Shown piece after piece: positions 9,831 through 20,919 of a DNA stretch of 64,000 nucleotides. Below the pieces are notes generated by a model. The model did not search any database. It had not been told where the DNA came from and was given only the letters and a program-made list of their open reading frames with translations. Positions within the stretch are counted from its first letter, which is position 1. Each line of letters opens with the position of its first letter. A program made the position numbers and the translations under genes. Source of the DNA: Cephalopachus bancanus (lineage: Eukaryota; Chordata; Mammalia; Primates; Tarsiidae); NCBI GenBank assembly GCA_027257055.1, contig JAPVLO010000574.1, positions 806,001-870,000 on the forward strand, written 5' to 3'.

Positions 9831-10646
9831 GAACTGTTAGTTCCTTTACTAATGGGACTAGGCATTGCTGGAGCTACAGCCATAGGCACGCCCTCCTTAA
9901 TTCTGGGCAATCAAAATCTTAAACAGCTTAGCCTTCAAATTGATACTGATTTACACCTACTAGAATTGAGCGTGTCTCAATTAGAACAACAGCTTAGCTG
10001 GGCTCGGTGGCTCAGCCTGTAATCCCGCGCCTTTGGGAGACTGAGGTGAGTGGATTGCCTGAGCCCGCAGGTTCGAGACCCGCCTGGGCAGCGAGACCTC
10101 ATCTCTACAATAAATCAAAAAATCAGCCAGGCGTGGTAGCGCATGCCTGTAATTCCAGCTACTTGGAAGGCTGAGGAGGAAGGATCGCTGGAGCCCAGCA
10201 GGTCGAGGCTGCGGTGGCCGGGAGCGGCCACTGCACTCCAGTCTGGGCGACAGAGTGAGACTCCAACTCAAAAAAAAAAAAAAAAAAGCTTGACTCTCTC
10301 ACTGAGGTAGTATTACAGAATAGACAAGGCCTAGACCTCCTTTTCCTAAAACAAGGAGGGTTGTGCATAACTCTAGGAGAAGCCTGCTGTTTTTATGCCA
10401 ACAAATCAGGGATAATAAGAGAAACTCTAGCTCAAACAAGGGATAATATACAACACCGGGAATCGTAAAACCAGGCCTATGGCAACTGGTATCAAACACT
10501 CTTCTCATGGCCCCCGGCTCACCACCCTAGTCTCGGCAATAGCTGGCCCAGTAATCCTCCTCCTACTGGCTGTAACCCTAGGACCATGTATCATGAAATA
10601 TCTCCTTACCTACATGAAGACTACTGTCTCAAACTTTTCAAATTGA
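9831..10646 (+). pseudogene. env: env transmembrane subunit (TM), split by an Alu
   Basis: Directly after RSKR comes a hydrophobic fusion-peptide-like stretch (LLVPLLMGLGIAGA), then a heptad-rich helix. The frame is cut at about 9995 by an Alu (9996-10287). Beyond the Alu the immunosuppressive-like segment and the CX6CC motif (Cys codons at 10364, 10385 and 10388) are present. A stop follows near 10465, and the membrane anchor (about 10527-10600) is in a different frame, ending TGA at 10644-10646. Gamma-type TM architecture is clear; the gene is inactivated by the Alu and by frameshifts. Confidence 0.9.
9996..10287 (+). mobile_element. Lineage-type Alu inserted in env
   Basis: Dimeric 7SL-derived SINE with a 17-base A tail. 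It belongs to the variant group here: A box TGGCTCAGCCTG, B box GGTTCGAGACC, right arm ending 'cactgcactccagtctggg'. The target duplication is short or decayed (AGCTT on both sides). It inserted after the provirus, in the same orientation. Confidence 0.93.
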
Positions 10647-11037
10647 AGACTTAACCTCCTGTTGCTTGATAGCAACCAACCTGTTCCTGTAGAAAATCCA
10701 GAACTATAACAACCAAATTTTCATCTAATTTTTTCTTTTAGATTTACTCTCTTCCAGGTTTTCTGTCTACCTCCACAGTCTGCTCCAGGACAGCTGGTTA
10801 CTACCATCCCCGTGCTCATTAGAAGACTGGCCGGAACAAGTCGCTGTTCTCCACTTACAAGGAACCTTCATGGAACTCTCACCTGCTGAAATCTACACCT
10901 TCAGCGCCTACCTTTGGGCCCTGCTCTGGCTGGTTCTGCACCCTTCCAACACCTTACCCCCACAACGCCCCCGACCAGCAGGAAGTAGCCAGAAAGAGTA
11001 ATGACGCCCCTCCCCATAAAAACAGAAAAGGTGGGAA
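10647..11037 (+). other. Proviral 3' untranslated region with polypurine tract
   Basis: No open frame of note between the env stop and the 3' LTR. The purine-rich run at about 11021-11037 (ending AGGTGGGAA) abuts the LTR and is the expected plus-strand primer site. Confidence 0.75.
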
Positions 11038-11459
11038 TGAAGGGTGCAGGAAACGACCAGAGGGGTGGCTCCCAAAATGGCACAGTGAGGACACACCAGA
11101 CAACAAAGGCCCTAGGTCCTGGCTTCTGTGAGCACAATTTCCCGCATGCGCGAATTTCAAACCTTCCCGCGTGCGAATTTCAAACCTGCAAGCCTCCAAT
11201 TCTTAGCCAGCTTTGTTATGCATCCAATAGGACTATAACACAGCATCGGCCCCACCCTACTCCCATGCAGCTTCTCCAATAGGAACATAGCACGGCCCCT
11301 ACCGGGCCCTGTCAGGCTGATAAACACAGCCCTCTCCCTGCAACTCTCTCTCTCTCTTTCTTTTTTCCCCGTTACAGATCCTCTCTGTAACAGCCTCCTT
11401 TAATAAATCTCTTGGTCCTGGCCAGGTGTGGAGTCATTACTGGCGCTGAAATTCTTTTA
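11038..11459 (+). repeat. 3' LTR of the provirus
   Basis: 422 bp, same boundaries as the 5' LTR and the same TTTTA end, followed by the duplication ATGAC at 11460-11464. Differences from the 5' copy are spread along the length with clusters near 11140-11155 and 11290-11305; many are C/T or G/A, several at CpG sites. Confidence 0.95.
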
Positions 11460-12690
11460 ATGACAATAAAAAACAAAACAAACCCAAAACTAGCAGAAGA
11501 AAATAACATAGATTAGAGAAGAGCTAAATTATATTGAGACCAAAAAATAATAGGAAGGATTAACAAAATAAAATTTGGTTCTTCAAAAAGATAAACAAAA
11601 TTAATAGACCAATAACTAGATTAACAAAGAAAAACAAAGAGAAGATTCAAATAAGCACAATCAGAAATGATAAAGAAGCCAGGCTTGGTGGCTCAGCCTG
11701 TAATTCCATGCTGTGGGAGCCTAAGGTGAGTGTATTGCCTGAGCCTGAGGGTTCTGAGACCCACCTGGGCAACTTGGTGAGACTTCATCTCTATAATAAA
11801 TCAAAAAATTAGCCGGGCGTGGTAGCATGTGCCTGTAGTTCCAGTTACTTGGAAGGCTGAGGTGGAAGGATCACTGGAGCCCAGCAGGTCGAGGTTGCGG
11901 TGGCTCGGAGTGGCCACTGCACTCCAGTCTGGGTGACAGAGTGAGACTCCAACTCAAAAAAAAAAAAAAAAGAAATGATAAAGGAGACATACAACTGATA
12001 CCAGAGGGATAGCAAAGATCATCACAGACAACTATGAACATCTCTATGTGTGCAGACTAGAAAACTTGGAGAAAATAGATATATATGTGCAAACATACAA
12101 CTTCCCAAGAATGAACCAAGAAGAAACAGAAATTCTGAATAAACCAATGATAAGTAATAAAATTGATTATTAACAAAAAATTCCCCACAAATAGGCTCAG
12201 GACCAGATGGATTCACAATCTAATTTTACCAGACATACAAAGAAGAACCAGTACCAGTTTTACTAAAACTGTTACAAAAAATTGAGAAGGACTTTTTAAC
12301 TCATTCTAAGAAGTCATTATAACTTTACACTAAAGCCAGGAAAAGACACAACAGCAACAAAAAGGTTAAAAGTCAATATCCTTCATGAACATAGATGCAA
12401 ATATTCTCAACAAAATAGAAGCAAATTGAATTCATCAGCATATCAGAAAGATAATACACCACAATCAAGTGGGGTTTATTCCATAGATGCAAGGATAGTT
12501 CAACATATAGAAATCAATAAATATGATTCACCACTTAAACATAAATAAAAGCAAAAAACATGATCATCTCAATAGAATCAGAAAAGCATTGAATAAAATT
12601 CAGTAGCTCAGTATATGCAAAAAAGCATTGGATAGAATTCAGTATCCCTTCATAATAAAAAGCCTCAACAAACTAAGCATTGAAGAAACA
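11460..12690 (+). mobile_element. L1 ORF2, right half of the element split by the provirus
   Basis: Continues the L1 from 1910: 'agcagaagaaaataac', 'ttcttcaaaaagataaac', 'ccaagaatgaaccaagaag' and the RT-domain stretch 'gccaggaaaagacacaac'. It is interrupted by an Alu at 11676-11970 and fades near 12690, where antisense L1 starts. Stops are frequent. Confidence 0.85.
11676..11970 (+). mobile_element. Lineage-type Alu inserted in L1
   Basis: Full dimer with A tail, flanked by a perfect 13-bp duplication AGAAATGATAAAG (11663-11675 and 11971-11983). It shares the variant A box TGGCTCAGCCTG; the B box has one change. Confidence 0.95.
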
Positions 12691-14234
12691 TACAAAATTT
12701 TTTATTTTGATAAGGTTTCATTTGTCATTTTTAAAATTTGGTTGCTTGTGCTTTATGCCTTAGAATACATTGCCTAATCTGGGCTCAAGAAGATTCACCA
12801 TGTTTTCTTCTATAAGTTTATTGTTTTAGCTCATTTATTTAGATCTACTTTTTATTTAGTGTTAATTTTTGTATATGGTAAGAGGTAGAAAAACAAATTC
12901 ATACTTTTTATGTGGATATTCAATTGTCCCAACAATATTTGTTGCAAAGACTATTATTTTCTCATTAAATGATCTTGGAACCCTGCTTAAAAATCAATTG
13001 ACTGTAAATATATGGGTTCATTTCTAAACATTTAATTCATTCCATTTGTCAATATGTTTGTCTTTATGTCAGCATCACACTATTTTGATCACTATAGCTT
13101 TGTAGTAAGCTTTAATATAGGGAAACATGAATCTTTAAACTTTGTTGTTATTCTTCAAGATTTCTTTTGGATATTCTGGTCTATTGCACTTCCACATCAA
13201 TTAGGGATCAGTGTGTCAATTTTTACAAAAATATCAATTAGAATTTTGATAGGTGTTGCATTGAACCTATAGATTAATTTAGGTGATTTTGCCACGTTAA
13301 TATTTTTTCCAACCCAGGAGCACCATAAATCTTTATATTTATTTAGAAATTCTTCAGTTATTTTCATCAATGTTTTATATTTTTCAGTGAATAAGTCTTT
13401 ACTTCTTCAGTTGCATTTTTAAAAAATATTTTTGATGCTATTGTAAATTTTATTTTCGAAAATTTCACTGCTAATGTATACAAACACAATTGATTTTTGT
13501 GTGTTGACCTTGCTTCCTGCAACTTTGCTGATCTTTGTTGATTAACAGTTTTTAAATAAATCCTTTATTTTCCTATATTATTGTTATGTATATGATTATG
13601 CCATCTGCAAATAAACATAGTTTTACTTCTTGCTTTCTAATTTGAATGTATATTAGTTCACTTTATTTTATAATTTACCTGCCTGGAACTTCAGTACAAT
13701 ATTAAATAAGAGTGATGAGAGTGAGTGACATTGTCTTGTTCTTGATTTTTGGGGAAAATATCTCAATATATAACTTTAAAAAATAATGTTAGTTGTGTTT
13801 TTTTGCAGATGCCCTTCATAAGATTAAGTTTTACTTTATTTCTGCTTTCAGTGAGATTTTTAATCAATAAAGGGTGTTATTTCTAATGCTTTTGCTATGT
13901 TGATTGAGATGATCATGTGTTTTACTTATTTTATTAATATTTCTTACACATTCATTTGTGTATGTTGAATTAGCTTTGCATTAACAATATAAACTTCATG
14001 TTGTTATGGTACATAATACTTTCAATGTGTTGATGGGTTTTTTCCTAGTATTTTGTTGAAAATTTTTAGGTCTATATTTATATGATACTAATATGTAATT
14101 TTCTTGAGATGTCTCTGAACAGTTTTGGTATCAGAGTGATATTGGCTTTATGAAATGATTTGGAAAGAGTTCCTTCCTTTATTATTTTATTTAGAACAAT
14201 TTGTGAAGGAATGCTGTTAATTCTTTTTCAAACA
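12691..14234 (-). mobile_element. Antisense old L1 fragment (ORF2)
   Basis: Reverse complement of the L1 ORF2 C-terminal to RT region: 'actattttgatcactatagctttgtagtaagc' type stretches near 13080-13110 and the 'ttcctgcaactttgctgatc' stretch near 13514. It runs until the sequence jumps back to a more 3' L1 position near 14235. Heavily mutated, no useful frame. Confidence 0.8.
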
Positions 14235-15855
14235 GTTGTTAGAGCTTGATTAATGAGGTTGAACATGTTTTCATGTACCTATTGGCCATTTGTGTATCTC
14301 CTTTTGAGAAATGTCTTTTCGAGTTTTTTGCTTATTTTATAATTAGGTTGTTTTTGTTTTGCTATTGTGTTGTATGAATTCCTTGGGTAATTTGGATATT
14401 AACTTCTTATCAGATATATGGTTTACATATATATTCTATTTTTAGGTTGCTTTTTCATTCTGTTGATTGTTTCCTTTGCTATGCAAAATAATTTCAGTTT
14501 GATGCTATCCCATTAGTCTATTTCGCTTTTATTGTCTGTGTTTTTGGTGTCATATAAAAAAATGTGTTTCCAAGACCAATGCCAAGATGTTCATGTTTTC
14601 TTTTAATAGTTTTATGTTTCTGGTATGTTTACATCTTTAATCCATATTGAGTTTGATTTTAGCATATACTACTGTGAAATAATCGTCTAATTTTGTTCTT
14701 CTGCATTTGAATGTCCAGTTTTCCCAACACCATTTATTAAAGAAATGATTCTTTCCTCATTGTGTGTTCTTGGCATTCTTTTGAAAGTTCACTTGAATGT
14801 AAATGTTTGGACTTAATTTTGGGTTCTCTATTTTGTTTCATTGGTGTACATGCCTATTTTTGTGCTAGTCCTATACTGTATTGAGTACTATAGATTTGTA
14901 ACATATTTTGAAATCAAAATATATTTTGAATGTGTGATTCCTCCAGTTTTGTTCTTGCTGAGGATTGCTTTGGCTATTCAGGATTTTTTGTGGTTCCATA
15001 CAGATTTTACAACTTCTAAAAAAATATTTCTTTAGAATATGTCATTGGTACTTTGAAAGAAATTGCATTAAATTTGTAGCTCTTACTGAAAAGTATGAAA
15101 ATTTGGACAAAATTATTTCAATTTTTGAAAATTGGATATCTTTCATTCTGTTTGTGTCTTTTAAAATTTATTTTGCCAGTGTTTTATAATTTTCAGAGTA
15201 CATGTGTTTTACCTCTTTAAGTTTAGTCATAAATATTTTATTCCTTTCACTGCTATTATAAATGGAATTGCTTTATTAATTTCTTTTTGAGATAGTTTAT
15301 TGTTAGTGTATATAAATTATACTGATATTTTATTTTGTTTTTGTATCCTGTTGCTTTACACAATTCATTTATTAGTTCTAATGGAGTTTTTTGTTGTTTT
15401 TTCTTTAGGGTTTTCTACATATTTGATCATACCTTCTGCAAACAGATAAATTTACTTTTTCCTTTTCTGATTAGAATGCCTTCAATTTAGCCTTCTTGTA
15501 TAATTTATCTTTTTATGACTTCCAGAACTACGTTGAATAGAAGTTGTGATTATGGGCATCCTTGTTTTGTATTGAATCTTGGTGGAAAAGTTTTCGGTTT
15601 TGTCCCATTGATTATAATGTTAGCTATGAACTTTTCTTATAGAGCCTTTATTGTATTGAGGTAACTTTCATCTCTACCTTTATTATGAGAACTTTTTTCT
15701 TTTTAAAAATGTTGCATTTTGTCAAATGCTTTTTTGCATATATTGAGACAATCATGTGGTTTTCATCTTTCATTCTGTTAATGCGGTGTATCACATTCAT
15801 TATTATTTGTCTTGAAACATCCTTGCATCCCAAGGATAAATCTCACTTGGTCATT

Positions 15856-16512
15856 GTTTTAATCCATTCGAGTTGCTCTAACAACATATAAACTGGGAAG
15901 AGTTTATATACTCGGTGGCTCAGCCTGTAATTCCGTGCCTTTGGGAGGCTGAGGTGAGTGGATTGCCTGAGTCCGCGGGTTCGAGACCCTCCTGGGCAGC
16001 GAGATCTCATCTCTACAATAAATAAAAAAATCAGCCGGGTGTGGTAGCACATGTCTGTAATTCCGGCTACTCGGAATGCTGAGGCACCAGGATCGCCGGA
16101 GCCCAGCAGGCCGAGGCTGCGGTGGCTGGGAGCGGCCACTGCACTCCAGTCTGGGCGACAGAGTGGGACTCCAACTCAAAACAAAACAAAACAAAAAACA
16201 TAAACTGGGAAACTTATAAACAACAGAAATTTATTTCTTACAATTCTGGAGGCTAGGAAGTCCAAGGTTAAGCCACAAGCTGATCTGGTGTCTGGCGAAG
16301 GCCTATTTCTTGCCTTTAGATGACAGCCTCTTGCTGTGTCTTCATATACTGAAAGGGGAAAATGAGCACCTTTGTGATCCATTAAAAAGGGCTGTACCAT
16401 ATGACCTAATCACATCCCAAAGACCCTGCCCCCTAATACCATCACCTTGGGGGTTAGAATTTTAACATATGAATGTGGGCCTCATAAACACTCAGACTAT
16501 GACTGTACTGGT
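15856..16512 (+). repeat. Old dispersed repeat (split by an Alu)
   Basis: Starts 'aatccattcgagttgctctaac' and contains 'caacagaaatttatttctt', 'tctggaggctaggaagtcc' and 'accatcaccttgggggtta'. I recognise this as a common ancient mammalian medium-copy repeat but cannot name the family with confidence. It sits inside the antisense L1. Confidence 0.6.
15911..16197 (+). mobile_element. Lineage-type Alu
   Basis: Dimer lacking the first few bases, tail of (AAAAC) units. Imperfect target duplication of about 20 bp around 'ataaactgggaa' on both sides (15890-15910 and 16200-16217). B box GGTTCGAGACC is intact. Confidence 0.9.
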
Positions 16513-16769
16513 GAATAATGCTCTTGACATTCTCTTGAATTAAGTTTTCTAGTAGTTTAGTCAGCAGTTTACATCTACATTCATCAGGAATATTGGCATA
16601 TTTTTTTGTCTGGCTTTGATAGTAGGGTGAGGCTGACTACAAAAAAATGTATTTGGAAGTGTATTCACTTCTATTTTTTATGACTTTAAATTAATTTGGC
16701 ATTAATTATTTTTTTGTTTGGTAGAATTCGTCCCTGAATCCATTGCATTCTAGGTTTTTCTTCGTTGGG

Positions 16770-17056
16770 ATCTTTTTTTTTTTTTGAGATTGGAGTCTCA
16801 TTCCGTCACCCAGGTTGGAGTGCAGTGGCACACTCACGGCCACCCCAGCGTCAACCTGCTTGACTCCAGCAATCCTTCCTCCTCAGCCTTCCAAGTAGTA
16901 GTAACTACAGGCACATGCTAACACGATGGGCTATTTTTTTAATTTATTGTAGCAACGAGGGCTCACCAAGTTGCCCAGGCTAGTTTCCAACCCGTGGGCT
17001 TAGGCAATCCACTTTCCTCGGCCTCCCAAGGTGCTGGGATTACAGGCTGATTACAG
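16770..17056 (-). mobile_element. Alu, antisense, diverged
   Basis: Starts with a T run (16770-16783) and reads through a full dimer in reverse to 'gctgggattacaggctg' near 17045, after which the first bases of the element are lost. It belongs to the variant group by its 'ggccaccccagcgtcaacctgctt' right arm. Confidence 0.85.
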
Positions 17057-17211
17057 GATATTTTTGATTACTGATTCTTTTCTGATATTTTTTTGTTTGG
17101 ACTTTTTATTTCTTCTTGATCCAGACTTGATAGGTTGTATGTTTCTAAAAATTGATTATTTTTTTTAGGTTATACAATTTGTTGTTTTATAGTTGTTCAT
17201 AATAGTCTTTT

Positions 17212-17507
17212 ATTGGTCACGCATAATGGCTCATGCCTATAAATCCAGCATACTGGGAGGTAAAAGCAGGAGGATTGCTTGATTCCAGGAGTTTGAGACA
17301 AGCCTAGACAACATAGTGAGACCTGATCTCTAAAATAATAAAGATAAAAAAATAGCCAGATGTGGTGGTATGTGCCTGCATTTCTAACTACTTAAGAGGC
17401 TGAAGCAGAAGAATTTCCTGAGCCCAGAAGTTTGAGGCTGTGGTGAACCGTGCTCTTGACACTGCACTAAAGCCTGGGCAATAGAGAGAGACTCTGATTC
17501 AAAAAAT
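17212..17507 (+). mobile_element. AluJ-like element, older type
   Basis: Dimer with the ordinary left-arm order 'atggctcatgcctat' (not the shortened A box) and 'ggagtttgagacaagcctagacaac'. It is heavily mutated, as expected for an old AluJ-type copy shared among primates. Confidence 0.8.
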
Positions 17508-17995
17508 CAAAAGTTTCTTATGATTCTTTTTATTCTGAGGCATCTGTTATAATGTTTCCTCTTCTATATCTGATTTTATTTGTTTGAATTTTTTTCTTTT
17601 TTTCTAATCTAGATAATGAATTATTGAATTTGTTTATATAAACACTCATTGATTTTTAAAATTGTTTTTCTATTTTTTATTTCATTTATTTTTCCTTTAA
17701 TCTTTATTATTTTCTTTTTCTGTTAATTTTGGGCTAGTTTATTCTTTTTCATCTAATTCCTCAGGTATAAAGTCAGTTTGTTTATTTGAGATCTTTCTTC
17801 TTTTTTAATGTGCTTATTGTTATAAACTTCCCTTTTGTACTATTTTTGCTGCATGTCATAACTTTTGTTATATTGTGTTATTATGTTTGTCTTGAGACAT
17901 GATTTAAAGTTCCTTTTGATTTCCTCTTTGACTCAATGGGTTTTCAAAACTGTGTTTTTTAAATGTATTTGTGATTTTTTTTATTTTTTCTTTAC

Positions 17996-18015
<20 letters not shown>

Positions 18016-18026
<11 letters not shown>

Positions 18027-18292
18027 GAGTTGGAGTCTCACTCTGTCACCCAGACTGGAGTGCAGTGGTCGCTTCCGGCCACTGCAGCCTCGACCTGCTG
18101 GGCTCTGGCAAATCTTCCGCCTCAGCCTTCCAAGTAGCTGGAACTACAAGCGCGCCCAGCTCCTTTTGATTTATTGTAGAGATGAGGTCTCACCAAGTTG
18201 CTTAGGCAGGTCTCGAACCTGCAGGCTCAGGCAATCCACTCACCTCAGCCTCCCAAAGGCGAGGGATTACAGGCTGAGCCACCGAGCCCGGC
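18016..18292 (-). mobile_element. Lineage-type Alu, antisense
   Basis: T run followed by 'gagttggagtctcactctgtc' and ending 'gctgagccaccgagcccggc'. A and B boxes in reverse complement are TGGCTCAGCCTG and GGTTCGAGACC. It lies in a T-rich, TTTTC-repeat stretch of antisense L1. Confidence 0.93.
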
Positions 18293-18760
18293 TTTTTTTT
18301 TCATTTTTCTTGTTGTTGACTTCTTGTTTCATTTCATTGTGTTTGAAATGATTTAGATCTTAAAATTTTTAAGACTGATCTTGTGACCTAACATTTGATC
18401 TGTTCTGGAGAATGTTTATATGTGCCTAAGTAGCATGTGTATTCTGCTATCATTGGATTAATAGTTCTGTATATGTCTGTTTCATTCCAAAGTTCATTTG
18501 GTCTATAGTGTTGTTTAAGTTAGCTATTTCTTGATTTTCTATCTGGGAGTTTTATTCATTATTGTAAGCACAATATTGAAATCTTTTACTATCATTATAG
18601 TGTTGCCAACTTCTCCCTTCAGATGTATCAACTTTTATTTTATATATTTATTACTTTTTGATGGAATTATTACAATTATATATATAAGATTATGTAATCT
18701 ACAGACAGAAATTTTACTTCTTACCTTCCAGTTGAAAGCCTTTTGTGTTTTTCTTTTGAG

Positions 18761-19050
18761 ATGTTTTAGTTCGAGTCTGAAGGCAAAAAAAAAAAAAGTT
18801 GATACACATTTGAAGGCAGACAGATAGAAAGAATCTTTACTTACTTTGGGAAGGATCACTCTTTTTGTTCTGTTTGAGCCTTTAACTGATTGGATTAGGT
18901 CCTCTCACATTAGGGATGGCAATCTGCTTTACTTAGTTTACTAATTTAAACATTAATCTTATTCAAAAACACCTTCACATAAATACTCAAAATAAAACAT
19001 TTCATGGTCCCGTAAAGTTGACACATAAAATTAAACATCACAAATTCATC
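18761..19050 (-). repeat. Old dispersed repeat, same family as 27836-28400
   Basis: Reverse of a repeat that begins 'tgatggttaattttatgtgtcaa': here the end reads 'agttgacacataaaattaaacatcac' (about 19016-19041). 'ggattaggtcctctcacatt' (18893-18912) matches its middle part. The family name is not certain. Confidence 0.55.
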
Positions 19051-19459
19051 CCTAGTCAATTTGGCACACATTTGTATCTCCATAATCATGCTTAATCTCC
19101 AGATAAAGACAATAGCAAGGTCATAATTCTGCCCAATGTAATCTAACTATTTTATGTACAACAGAAAACCCTCTAACCTCTTCCTCTGAAAAGGAGGTAA
19201 AGATATTGAGTGAAATTTACTCTTCTCTTTGATATAACATTACTTAAATACTATGATATAAAGTTAGCAATACTTAAATAGTATGATATTACATATTATA
19301 TTATATGATATAATAATTTTATAATATAGTATGATATTATAATAGTCAATACATGTTATGTTCCATGATAAATGGATAAGAGAGAGAAAAGCACAGATAT
19401 TTCATATTGCTTTTTGCTACCACAACCTTATGCCCTGCTGACCTAGGGAGTCTTAGTTT
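19051..19459. other. AT-rich sequence, no recognised gene
   Basis: Contains alternating TA/AT-rich tracts near 19250-19345 ('atgatat' repeated). No open frame or recognised repeat. Confidence 0.5.
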
Positions 19460-19474
19460 AAGATTGACATTAGT

Positions 19475-20543
19475 ATCTTTTTTATAGAGTGATTTGAGTT
19501 CTTCAGGATATATTCCCAGTAGGGGGATTTCAGGGTCATATGGGAGGTTGATATTTAGAGCTTTTAGGAATTGCCACACTGCTTTCCACAGAGGTTGCAC
19601 TAGTTTACACTCCCACCAACAGTGTAGAAGTGTTCCCTTTTAGCCACACCCTCTCCAGCAGCTGTTATTTTTTGAGTTGTTGATAATTGCCATTCTGACT
19701 GGAGTTAGGTGGTATCTCAGTGTGGTTTTGATTTGCATCTCCTTGATGATTAGTGAGGTTGAACATTTCTTCATGTGTCTGTTGGCTGCTCGGATGTCTT
19801 CCTTTGTGAAGTACCTGTTCGCATCTTTTGCCCATTTTGTAATGGGGTTGTTTGTTTTTTTCTTTTCAGCACGTTTGAGTTCCTTGTAGATCCAGGATGT
19901 TAAGCCTTTGTCAGACTTGGTGTTGGCAAATACTTTTACCCAGTCTGTAGGCTGTCTCCCTGCTCTCTTGATGGTTTCTTTGACTTTGCAGAAGCTTGTC
20001 AGTTTAATAAGGTCCCACTTGTCTATCTTCTCTCTTATGACCTGTGGGTTTCAGGTTTTGTTCAGGAATTGGATGCCAGTAAAAAGATACCTGCACACGT
20101 ATGTTTATCGCAGCATTGTTCACAATAGCAAGAACCTGGAAGCAACAATGCTGCCCATCAAAAGAGGACTGGATTAAAAAATGTGGTACATATACACGAT
20201 GGAATACTACGCAGCCATAAAAAGGAACAAAATCATGAATTTTGCAGCAACCTGGATGGAACTAGAGTCTATAATACTGAGTGACCTCTCACAGAAACAA
20301 AGATCCAAGTATCACATGTTCTCACTCATATAATGGACCTTGAACATCCAATGTAATACTATAAGAAAATGACTGACAGTAGTGGGAAACTATGGGGGGG
20401 GGGATCAATGGCAGAAAATGTCTGGGGACGGGGAAACACCTCTTATCAACAGGGTGCCTGAATGAAACATACTTGTATACCTAACCCTTAACTGTACCCC
20501 ACAGCACCATAATAAAAAATATTGATTAATAAGAAAAAAAAAA
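19475..20543 (+). mobile_element. 5'-inverted (twin-primed) L1 insertion
   Basis: 19475-20080 is the reverse complement of L1 ORF2 C-terminal sequence. At 20081 the element switches to plus-strand L1 and runs through the 3'UTR to an A-rich tail at 20533-20543. The two parts meet at nearly the same L1 position (both contain the 'aaaaaagata' stretch), the signature of twin priming. The left target duplication AAGATTGACATTAGT is at 19460-19474; the right copy is not at the tail but at 20920-20934. Confidence 0.88.
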
Positions 20544-20919
20544 GGTTGAGATGGAGAATAGAATGATAGATACCAGAGGCTTGGAAGAATATGGAGGGAG
20601 TAATGAAGACAGATTGATTATTGGGTACAGACATATTGTTAGGAAGAAAGAACAGGTTATTATATTCCACAGCAGGGTAGAGTGATTGTAATTAACAACA
20701 ATGTATTGCATATTTTAAAATATCTAGAAAAGAGGACTTGAAATGTTTCCAACACATAAAAATGATAAATATTCTGGGTGATGGACATCCCAAATATCCT
20801 GATTTGATCACTACACAGTTTATGCTTTGTAACAAAATATCACATGTACCCCGTAAATATGTATAAATATTGTGTCTTAATAAAAATATTATGAAAGCAT
20901 ACAATCTTCTTAAAAAAAA
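20544..20919 (+). mobile_element. Likely 3'-transduced segment (older L1 3' end) with its own A tail
   Basis: About 375 bp between the L1 A tail and the distal target duplication. It reads as the 3'UTR of an older L1 ('gataccagaggcttggaag', 'aaaatatcacatgtaccccgtaa') and ends in a second A run (20912-20920). Being inside the same duplication implies it was copied along with the L1 from its source locus. Alternative: two independent events with a chance repeat, which is unlikely for 15 matching bases. Confidence 0.75.

Larger units (their letters stand above)
1911..11459 (+). mobile_element. Complete class I (gammaretrovirus-like, HERV-H/F-like) endogenous provirus, defective
   Basis: A 9.5-kb provirus with order LTR, primer-binding site, leader, gag, pro, pol, env, polypurine tract, LTR. 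It is flanked by the 5-bp duplication ATGAC (1906-1910 and 11460-11464), and the host L1 continues on both sides. Class I affinity is seen in the pol motifs (YVDD context), CWIC and CX6CC in env, and the gag-pro junction in a single frame. Two NC zinc knuckles and a His-like primer site point to the HERV-H/F group; this is inference from family knowledge. LTRs differ at roughly 34 of 422 positions by eye (about 8%), so it is old. Every gene carries stops or frameshifts, and an Alu sits in env. Confidence 0.95.
14235..18760 (-). mobile_element. Second antisense L1 copy, interrupted by five insertions
   Basis: Starts again at a 3' ORF2 position ('ttgaacatgttttcatgtacc' near 14259) and proceeds through RT and endonuclease regions to about 18760. 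Pieces are 14235-15855, 16513-16769, 17057-17211, 17508-18015 and 18293-18760, separated by an older dispersed repeat with an Alu inside it and by three more Alus. Each piece picks up near where the last one stopped, so the order of insertion can be read directly. Confidence 0.75.

Noticed and set aside
15911..16197. tRNA gene because of good A and B boxes
   Set aside because: Boxes belong to an Alu left arm; no cloverleaf can be drawn.
18635..18859. Small minus-strand frames in 18-21 kb
   Set aside because: They lie in L1 and Alu sequence in the wrong orientation or phase.
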